From the NCBI GenBank assembly GCA_023443315.1, contig JAEZVA010000020.1, positions 1 to 19,388 on the forward strand: 19,388 bases of DNA, written 5' to 3'. Below, one piece after another: positions 13,847 through 19,388 of this stretch. Below the pieces are notes generated by a model that made no database searches, was not told the origin of the DNA, and was given only the letters and a program-made list of their open reading frames with translations. Each line of letters opens with the position of its first letter. The first letter of the stretch is position 1. This DNA is from Bacillota bacterium (GTDB lineage Bacteria > Bacillota > Clostridia > Oscillospirales > Ruminococcaceae). Made by a program: the position numbers and the translations under genes.

Positions 13847-15160
13847 ATGCCGTACAGCAGAGCGGTGGAGTCTTTATCAAAGATGATTACCTACAAGACC
13901 ATCTCGGTTCGGGGCGAACCCGACGCAAACCGCGAACAGTTTGATGGCTTTCGCGCATACATAAAGGAGCGTTACCCCAGCGTGTTTACCCACTGCACCT
14001 TCGAGCAGGTGGGGCCCAGCGGACTTCTCTTACACCTTGCGGGCAAGCGCAGTGACAGCCCCAGTGCCCTGATGGCGCACTACGACGTGGTGGAGGTCAG
14101 CGACGGTTGGCAGCACCCCCCGTTTGACGGCGTGATTGAGAACGATGTTTTATGGGGACGCGGCGCTATCGACACAAAGGTTACGCTTTGCGCTGTTTTG
14201 GAGGCTACAGAGCGTCTGCTTGGCGAAGGCTTTGCCCCGCAAAACGACCTGTACCTTGCATTTTCGGGCGACGAGGAAATTATGGGTCCTTCCGCCTCGG
14301 CGATTGTGGATTTGTTCGAGCAGCGTGGCATCCGGCTTGGGTTTGTGCTCGATGAGGGCGGTGCTATTGTATCGGGCATCTTCCCCGGTGTAACGAAGGA
14401 TTGCGCGGTGATCGGCATTGCCGAGAAGGGCATGGCAGACCTGATGCTGACCGCACAGTCGACCGCGGGGCATGCCTCCGCACCGCCTAACACAACGGCC
14501 TTGGGCAAGGTGGCAAAAGCCATCTGCCGCATTGAGGCAAACCCGTTTCGGCAGCGTCTGGTGCCACCTGTGCGCAGCATGCTGTCAAAGCTCGGTAAAA
14601 ACTCCGAGAAGGGTGCAATCCGCTTTATCTTTACAAACCTGTGGCTAACCGCCCCGATTGTAAAGCTGATATTCAAAAAGAGCGGCGGCGAGCTTGCGGC
14701 AATGACCCGCACTACGACTGCGTTTACCATGGCAAAGGGCAGCTCTCAGGCAAACGTTTTGCCCAAAAGCGCATCCGCCACCGCAAACTTTCGCATCCTG
14801 CAGGGGGACACGGTAGACGGAACGATTGCGCGTATAGAGAAACTTGCGGGCAAAGGGATCACCGTCACCAAGGTTTATGCGTCCGAGCCCAGCAGGATAT
14901 CTTTGCTGGATGAGCGCTATGACCTGCTTGCAAGTACCATCCAAGAAAGCTGGAGGGACGTACTGGTGTCGCCCTATTTGATGATGGCGTGCACCGACTC
15001 AAGACACTTCGGGCGCATCTCGGATCACGTGTACCGCTTTACCCCCCTGCGCCTGTCTAAGGAGGACAGGGGACTGATTCACGCGAACGACGAGCGCATT
15101 GCTACCACCAAGGTGGATGAGTGTGCCGAGTTTTATGTTAACTTAATTCGCAAGCTGTAA
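13847..15160 (+). CDS. M20 family zinc metallohydrolase (carboxypeptidase S / N-acyl amino acid hydrolase-like)
   Basis: This 437-aa cytoplasmic hydrolase has a complete M20 active site: His78 and Asp80 in MAHYDVVEV, Asp109 in WGRGAIDTK bridging two zincs, catalytic Glu143/Glu144 in GDEEIMG, Asp169/Glu170 in LDEGGA, and His412 in GLIHANDE. The dimerisation (lid) domain, ~195-310, contains STAGHASAP with His209. The AHYDVV, WGRGAID and EEIMGP combination resembles carboxypeptidase S and PM20D1-like enzymes rather than ArgE/DapE. Likely substrates are dipeptides or N-acyl amino acids; the exact one cannot be told. GAAAGGA precedes the ATG. It follows two membrane proteins, suggesting uptake coupled to intracellular cleavage. 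Confidence 0.92.
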   Translation: MPYSRAVESLSKMITYKTISVRGEPDANREQFDGFRAYIKERYPSVFTHCTFEQVGPSGLLLHLAGKRSDSPSALMAHYDVVEVSDGWQHPPFDGVIENDVLWGRGAIDTKVTLCAVLEATERLLGEGFAPQNDLYLAFSGDEEIMGPSASAIVDLFEQRGIRLGFVLDEGGAIVSGIFPGVTKDCAVIGIAEKGMADLMLTAQSTAGHASAPPNTTALGKVAKAICRIEANPFRQRLVPPVRSMLSKLGKNSEKGAIRFIFTNLWLTAPIVKLIFKKSGGELAAMTRTTTAFTMAKGSSQANVLPKSASATANFRILQGDTVDGTIARIEKLAGKGITVTKVYASEPSRISLLDERYDLLASTIQESWRDVLVSPYLMMACTDSRHFGRISDHVYRFTPLRLSKEDRGLIHANDERIATTKVDECAEFYVNLIRKL

Positions 15161-15174
15161 AGGGGATTACTGTG

Positions 15175-15837
15175 ATGAAGGAACAAATCAGGGAACTTGT
15201 TTTGGGGCTTGGAGCAGACGACTGTGGCTTTGCGCACATCGATGCCTTTGCGGGCGCGCCCGAGGGCTTTCACCCCACCGACATCTACAACGACTGCCGG
15301 AGTGTGGTGGTGTTTGTTAAGCGCATCGCAAACGGGCTAAAACAGGTTAGCCCGCGCATTGTGTACTACCACACCAACATTCAGATTTTAAACGAAATCG
15401 ACCGCATCTCGCGCGAGGCGAGTATCCTAATAGAGGACTTGGGCGGCACCGCCGTGCCCATGCCCTGCGACGACCCGTACGAGTATTGGGACAAAGAGAG
15501 TAAGACCGGGCGCGGGCTGCTTTCCATGCGCCATGCCGCCATGCTGTCGGGTATGGGCAGCCTTGGCAAGAACACGCTGTTCATCCACAAGAAATACGGC
15601 AACATGGTTAACATCGGTCTGTTGTTAACAAACCTCGAGCTTACATCCGATCCACCCTCAAAAGACCTGTGCATCGCAGGCTGCACCCTATGCCTGACCA
15701 ACTGCCCGTCGGGTGCGCTGGACGGCGTTACGGTGATTCAAAAGCGCTGCCGCGAGCACACCTTTTCCAATAACGAAAAGGGTTATGACATCTGCAACTG
15801 CAACACCTGCCGGGTCATCTGCCCCGCGGTGAGATAA
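15175..15837 (+). CDS. Short epoxyqueuosine reductase (QueG)-like Fe-S protein
   Basis: This 220-aa protein resembles the QueG family. The N-terminal domain (~1-160) includes GADDCGFAHIDAF, CRSVVVFVKR and LSGMGSLGKNTLFIHKKYGN, the last typical of QueG-like cobalamin-binding proteins. The C-terminus has a ferredoxin-like set, CIAGCTLCLTNCPSGAL, and then CNCNTCRVICP, enough for one or two [4Fe-4S] clusters. It is much shorter than true QueG (about 300-370 aa) and lacks the HEAT-like tail, so it is probably a paralogue with another redox role, not tRNA queuosine synthesis. Start: ATG 15175 with AAAGGGG nine bases upstream; GTG 15172 is equally possible. It begins 14 bases after the M20 stop. Confidence 0.85.
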   Translation: MKEQIRELVLGLGADDCGFAHIDAFAGAPEGFHPTDIYNDCRSVVVFVKRIANGLKQVSPRIVYYHTNIQILNEIDRISREASILIEDLGGTAVPMPCDDPYEYWDKESKTGRGLLSMRHAAMLSGMGSLGKNTLFIHKKYGNMVNIGLLLTNLELTSDPPSKDLCIAGCTLCLTNCPSGALDGVTVIQKRCREHTFSNNEKGYDICNCNTCRVICPAVR

Positions 15838-15868
15838 CCCAAATAAAACAAAAAGGGGTGTGCAATCC

Positions 15869-16399
15869 TTGTCAACAATTGCGGTGGTTTACAAATCAAA
15901 ATACGGCTCTACCGAGCGGTACGCGCGGTGGATTGCCGAAAGAGCGGGCGCCGACCTGTTTTCTGCAGGTCAAATAACAATCGATGCGTTGCTATCTTAT
16001 GATACGATTGTGTACGGTGGCGGGTTGCACGCCGGTGGTATTTTTGGATTTTCGCTGATTAAAAAGAACTACCACCGTCTAAAAGACAAGCGACTTGTTG
16101 TATTTGCGGTCGGGGCAACCTTGAAAAAAGAGGATGCTGTTGCGGAATTAAAGCGCATCAATCTGACCCCGGAGATGCAGGAAACGACCGCGTTTTATTT
16201 GCTACGCGGCGGACTGGACTACAAAAAGATGAACGCGCTCGATCGCTTTTTGATGTATTTACAGGTTTGCAGGCTAAAGAGCATGAACCCAGATACCCTA
16301 AACGACGATTCAAAGGGCGTGATTGCCACCTACGGCAAGGTGGTGGATTTTACCCGCGAGGAAGCGGTAGAACCGATTGTGCAGTATATAACGGGCTAA
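15869..16399 (+). CDS. Flavodoxin-like protein (protoporphyrinogen-oxidase/HemG-type flavodoxin fold)
   Basis: This ~176-aa FMN-binding electron-transfer protein starts with IAVVYKSKYGSTERYARWIA, the flavodoxin phosphate-binding loop (S-K-Y-G-S-T). It continues with YDTIVYGGGLHAGGI, which would line the FMN ring, and VVFAVGA, the third strand. The length and the absence of long-chain insertions suit the Flavodoxin_5/HemG-like group. The HemG activity itself is not supported here. TTG 15869 is favoured as start because AAAAGGGG (15851-15858) lies ten bases upstream; the GTG at 15860 is too close to that site. Next to the Fe-S protein it may form a small redox module with it (inferred). Confidence 0.85.
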   Translation: MSTIAVVYKSKYGSTERYARWIAERAGADLFSAGQITIDALLSYDTIVYGGGLHAGGIFGFSLIKKNYHRLKDKRLVVFAVGATLKKEDAVAELKRINLTPEMQETTAFYLLRGGLDYKKMNALDRFLMYLQVCRLKSMNPDTLNDDSKGVIATYGKVVDFTREEAVEPIVQYITG

Positions 16400-16425
16400 C
16401 CTCACATGCAAATATCAAACGATCT

Positions 16426-16467
16426 AAAAAGGGATTGCGGCTGTTTTTCAGCTGCAATCCCTTTTTT
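16426..16467. terminator. Bidirectional intrinsic terminator between convergent operons
   Basis: AAAAAGGGATTGCGGCTG (16426-16443) pairs with CAGCTGCAATCCCTTTTT (16449-16466) around TTTTT, with one G-U pair. The A-tract on one side and T-tract on the other make it work in both directions. It ends the + strand M20 cluster and the - strand ABC exporter operon. Confidence 0.9.
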
Positions 16468-16499
16468 ATGAGCAGTTTTACGGTGTTTTGGGTGTGTTT

Positions 16500-17297
16500 T
16501 TACGCGCTGGAACTATCGTACCGCTTCATACCCCTGTTCCATAAAAGGAGTGCAAGCCCAAAGAAAAACGCGGTAACGACGGTACACAAAAGCCAGTATA
16601 CGGGGCGCATCTGCCCAAACATGGCTAGAGACGGCAGGTTTGCGATAAGCCCATAGGGCAAAATGACAAACAGCAAAACCCTCCACGCGCCGTGAATGGC
16701 GGGCGCAGGCAAGCGAAAGGACATATCCATCAGCGTGTTCTCCACGTCCTGCAATGCATCCACCTTGGTTAGCCAAAATGCCGCACAACGGATGCAAAGG
16801 CTGATGGAGTACAGCAGCAGATACATCAAAAGCAAAGCCGCCACAAACCGCAGGCAGTTTGGCAGGGTAAGCACCCCAAGCTGTGCGGCTCCCACGCCCG
16901 TGATAATCAGCCCGATGCCACACAGGGCAAACGAGCCGATATCCAGTTCCCCAAACGACACAAACCACAGCGCGCCGACGGGCTTTACAATCACAAGGTC
17001 TAGCGTTCCGGTGCGTATCTTTTCGGGCAGCGACAGAACCCCGAAGAAATAGGTTGCCATAAACAGTCCGTCGAGTGCAACAAACGAACCGGTGAACACC
17101 GTCAGATGCCACACCGTCCAATCGCCTATGGTGCCGTTCTTAGCAACAACACCAAAGAACACGAGCTGGAGCGAAAACAGGGTAAGGTCGGCGCAAAACG
17201 CGCTCCAGAAGCTTGCCCGATACATCATGGCTGACGATATCTTCAGCTTTGCCATGGTACGGATGACCTTTAGAGCATGCAACAGGTGATGTATCAT
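16500..17297 (-). CDS. ABC-2 type transporter permease (second permease)
   Basis: This 265-aa integral membrane protein has about six hydrophobic segments (around 27-53, 63-92, 110-137, 142-170, 205-228 and 232-255). It is the second of two non-identical permeases and resembles the ABC2_membrane_6 type: SLPEKIRTGTLDLVIVKPVG is the cytoplasmic coupling segment typical of these proteins, and AFWLTKVDALQDVENT follows a later helix. Its start ATG overlaps the stop of the first permease gene (ATGA). With its two upstream partners it should form a heteromeric exporter; the substrate is unknown. Confidence 0.88.
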   Translation of the reverse strand: MIHHLLHALKVIRTMAKLKISSAMMYRASFWSAFCADLTLFSLQLVFFGVVAKNGTIGDWTVWHLTVFTGSFVALDGLFMATYFFGVLSLPEKIRTGTLDLVIVKPVGALWFVSFGELDIGSFALCGIGLIITGVGAAQLGVLTLPNCLRFVAALLLMYLLLYSISLCIRCAAFWLTKVDALQDVENTLMDMSFRLPAPAIHGAWRVLLFVILPYGLIANLPSLAMFGQMRPVYWLLCTVVTAFFFGLALLLWNRGMKRYDSSSA

Positions 17298-18085
17298 ATG
17301 CCCACCCCCTCAAAGCGTCTGGGCGCGCGCCGCACCAGCAGTGCGCACACCCCAGCAAATACCACGAGCCATCCCGAAAGAATTAGTGTTGCGTAAGGTG
17401 CAGAGATATCCGCCTTGCCCATGCACAGCAAAACAGGGTAATAAAGCGTGTACGAGAACGGCAGCCACTGGGCAAACCCATCCCCAAACACCATATCAAG
17501 TGGCAGCAGCGAGCCGGAGAAAAAGCTTACGACAATGTGCTGCACCACAAATATAAACCCGATGTCGGTCAGGCGAAAGTTAAACATGGCGATGATAAAC
17601 TGGATGAGCATATTTAACACACCCCCCAGAAAAACGACGGGCAGCGCGCCGAGTACATCAAGCGCAGACAGCAGCGAAAAGTACCGTGACAGCAGCAGCA
17701 TGCCCGCGGTAAGCACCACGCCCTTAGAGAGCATGGGCAGCGCCGCTCTGGCAAAGCTTGCGCTTACAAAATAGAGCAGCGGCGACACGGGTCGCACCAT
17801 GTATTTTGCATACCCGCCCGTTTTAATCTCGTGAGAAAACTCGTGAAGCAGCCCGTCGGACAGGGTAAGTGCCGACAGGATGCCCCCCAGCAGATAGTAG
17901 GTGGTCATCTCGGGCAGTGTAAAGCCCTCGTAGTGGTCGGCACCCCGAAACACCGCGCTCCACAAAAGGTAGGCAAGCGCAACCGTAACAACACTCAGCC
18001 CAGCGCGCAGCCATGTGCTGCCCCGATACACCACCGCGTTTTTCAGCTCGCAGGACATGACCGCACTATACTTTTTTATGTTCAT
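17294..18085 (-). CDS. ABC-2 type transporter permease (first permease)
   Basis: This 263-aa integral membrane protein has about six hydrophobic segments. GSTWLRAGLSVVTVALAYLL and LLHEFSHEIKTGGYAKYMVR with PVSPL give the same topology and coupling motif (IKTGGYAKYMVRPVSP) as the second permease, so the pair probably arose by duplication. The ATG overlaps the ATPase gene stop (ATGA), and GAAAGGG inside the ATPase 3' end acts as its ribosome binding site. Translation of all three genes is likely coupled. The substrate cannot be deduced; relatives export antibiotics, lipids or peptides. Confidence 0.88.
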   Translation of the reverse strand: MNIKKYSAVMSCELKNAVVYRGSTWLRAGLSVVTVALAYLLWSAVFRGADHYEGFTLPEMTTYYLLGGILSALTLSDGLLHEFSHEIKTGGYAKYMVRPVSPLLYFVSASFARAALPMLSKGVVLTAGMLLLSRYFSLLSALDVLGALPVVFLGGVLNMLIQFIIAMFNFRLTDIGFIFVVQHIVVSFFSGSLLPLDMVFGDGFAQWLPFSYTLYYPVLLCMGKADISAPYATLILSGWLVVFAGVCALLVRRAPRRFEGVGI

Positions 18086-19053
18086 GTTTGTGCGTACACC
18101 CTTTCTACCAGCATCGTCACGTCGTCGTCCGAAACCGTGATGTCGGCGATGTCGCAGCGGTCAAGCAGCTGCCTTAGGCAGCTTTGCGCGTTATCCTTCG
18201 GTGTGCGCAAACATAGCATGCCATCCTGCCGCTCTAGCACCTCGGCGCCCGGCAAGCTGGGAACCTCGCATGCCGATGAAAAGCTGACAGTAATTACGCT
18301 GCTTGTGCTCTGCGCCGACAGCAACGCGCGTAGGTCGCCGTCGTAGATTTTGTGCCCCTGTCGCAGCACGATGCAGCGTTTGGTTAGCTCCAATAGGTCT
18401 TCGGTGTAGTGGGACGTGAGCAGCAGGGTTACCCCTCTCTCCTGCCCTGCTGTTTTGAGCATGGCGCGAATCTGCCGCTGGGCGGCGGCGTCTAAACCGA
18501 TGGTCGGCTCGTCCAGAAACAAAATCTTGGGTTGATGCAAAAGCGATGCAATCAGTTCAAACTTCATGCGCTCGCCCAGCGAGAGCTTGCGCACGGGCAC
18601 GGACAGATACTGCCCAACATCAAACAGCTTGGTAAAATACGCTACATTGTCGCGGTACTGCCTGTCGGGGATTTCGTAGATCTCTTTATTTAGCAGCAGC
18701 GAATCGCTTGCGGGTAGATCCCACCAAAGCTGCGACTTCTGCCCCATCACCACCGCAAAGCTTTTTTTGAACGCGCTCTTTCCTTGGTAAGGGCTAAATC
18801 CACCCACCGTCACCTGTCCACTTGTAGCCCCAATGATGCCCGTCAACAGCTTAATCAGCGTGGTTTTGCCCGCCCCGTTGGGCCCCATCAACCCGACAAA
18901 CTCCCCTTCGTCAATCGAGCAGGAAAAATCGCCCAGTGCCGTGCGCATTTTCTGCTCACGGCGAAACAGCGCTACAAGCGAGCCTTTTAGCCCCTCGGGC
19001 TTTTCAAAATAGGTGTATTGTTTGGTTAGATTTTGTGTCATGATACTCTGCAT
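18082..19053 (-). CDS. ABC-2 type transporter ATP-binding protein
   Basis: This 323-aa ATPase energises the two following permeases. Seen: Walker A GPNGAGKT (57-64), Q-loop in VVMGQKSQLWWDLPA, a variant signature LSLGERMKFE (157-166), Walker B KILFLDEPTIGLD (176-188), and switch His215 in LTSHYTED. The C-terminal ~90 residues form an extra domain of unknown role. The LSLGERMK signature and WWDLPA are typical of the ABC-2 subfamily that works with ABC2_membrane_6 permeases. ATG 19053 has GAGG about ten bases upstream; the in-frame ATG at 19041 is an alternative. Only five bases separate it from the upstream gene, so it may share that promoter. Confidence 0.92.
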   Translation of the reverse strand: MQSIMTQNLTKQYTYFEKPEGLKGSLVALFRREQKMRTALGDFSCSIDEGEFVGLMGPNGAGKTTLIKLLTGIIGATSGQVTVGGFSPYQGKSAFKKSFAVVMGQKSQLWWDLPASDSLLLNKEIYEIPDRQYRDNVAYFTKLFDVGQYLSVPVRKLSLGERMKFELIASLLHQPKILFLDEPTIGLDAAAQRQIRAMLKTAGQERGVTLLLTSHYTEDLLELTKRCIVLRQGHKIYDGDLRALLSAQSTSSVITVSFSSACEVPSLPGAEVLERQDGMLCLRTPKDNAQSCLRQLLDRCDIADITVSDDDVTMLVERVYAQT

Positions 19054-19058
19054 CTGTT

Positions 19059-19388
19059 TTATTCCTCACTCTCATAGCGGATTACCGCGTCGGGGTCGTG
19101 GCGTTTTTCCATGACATGGCGCGCCTTGCGGTTTTGCACGGTGTCAAACACGATCGAAAAATCATAATCCGGCGGGTACATCTGCTCGGCGGGGGCGATG
19201 CACGTCAGGCGCTTATGGGGTACCAACCTCTTTTTGCCCTGAACCTGCACCACAACCATACCCATGCCGTCCGCCGGACGGTACACAATGCCTATCTCGT
19301 TCGTCGGGCTAATCTGCACGCAGTCGCCCATCTGAAATTTTTGGGTAAGCTCGGTCTGTTTTTCCGGCACCGGCTTTGCCTTTTGTAT
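19059..19388 (-). CDS. C-terminal part of a gene entering from the right edge, MutS-related tail likely
   Basis: The frame is open to the last base of the window and ends at the TAA at 19059-19061, so this is probably the last ~109 residues of a longer protein. A GTG at 19370 could start a 103-aa protein, but no good ribosome binding site precedes it within the window. Residues after QKFQMGDCVQISP form a small beta-rich, KOW/SH3-like segment (GIVYRPADGMGMVVVQVQGK). The tail YPPDYDFSIVFDTVQNRKAR is like one I remember at the end of clostridial MutS-related ATPases (MutS2-like without an Smr domain). That identification is from memory and tentative. Confidence 0.55.
   Translation of the reverse strand: MQKAKPVPEKQTELTQKFQMGDCVQISPTNEIGIVYRPADGMGMVVVQVQGKKRLVPHKRLTCIAPAEQMYPPDYDFSIVFDTVQNRKARHVMEKRHDPDAVIRYESEE

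Overview
This window looks like chromosomal DNA from an anaerobic, nitrogen-fixing clostridium (Bacillota, class Clostridia) with fairly GC-rich coding sequence. Three features recalled from Clostridium pasteurianum point that way: nifN and nifB fused into one gene, homocitrate synthase split into nifV-omega and nifV-alpha, and a thioredoxin-like [2Fe-2S] ferredoxin whose cysteines sit at the same positions as in the C. pasteurianum protein. Strong AGGAGG-type ribosome binding sites and several TTG/GTG starts also fit.

Region 1 (1-9996, + strand) is a nitrogenase and molybdenum supply cluster. It starts inside nifK and runs nifE, nifN-B, [2Fe-2S] ferredoxin, nifV-omega, nifV-alpha, modA, modB, modC. 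NifB makes the Fe-S core of the cofactor, the NifE/NifN scaffold matures it, NifV makes homocitrate, and ModABC imports molybdate. nifV-omega/nifV-alpha and nifV-alpha/modA are joined by ATGA stop-start overlaps, so Mo uptake is physically part of the nif operon. Stem-loops lie in the nifK-nifE gap, over the nifN-B stop codon and between modA and modB, where they could set relative expression.

Region 2 (about 10000-11452, + strand) is a two-gene encapsulin system: an encapsulated-ferritin-like protein with a C-terminal cargo-loading peptide, then the family 1 encapsulin shell. It has its own likely promoter and a strong terminator. An iron-storing nanocompartment directly after the nif-mod cluster is the most interesting feature here, since nitrogenase assembly needs a lot of iron.

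Region 3 (11473-12216, - strand) is a lone unrecognised gene. It has a possible PD-(D/E)XK nuclease-like core, a possible winged-helix C-terminus and a clear promoter. Region 4 (12435-16399, + strand) is a five-gene cluster: a DUF5058-type membrane protein, a second small membrane protein, an M20 metallohydrolase, a short QueG-like Fe-S protein and a flavodoxin-like protein. It is preceded by a leader with a long-range inverted repeat and ends at a bidirectional terminator.

Region 5 (16500-19388, - strand) is an ABC-2 type exporter operon (ATPase plus two permeases, joined by ATGA overlaps). It lies just downstream of the C-terminal end of a gene that enters from the right edge and resembles the tail of clostridial MutS-related ATPases. 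I saw no tRNA, rRNA, CRISPR array or insertion sequence. No non-coding stretch exceeds about 235 bases.
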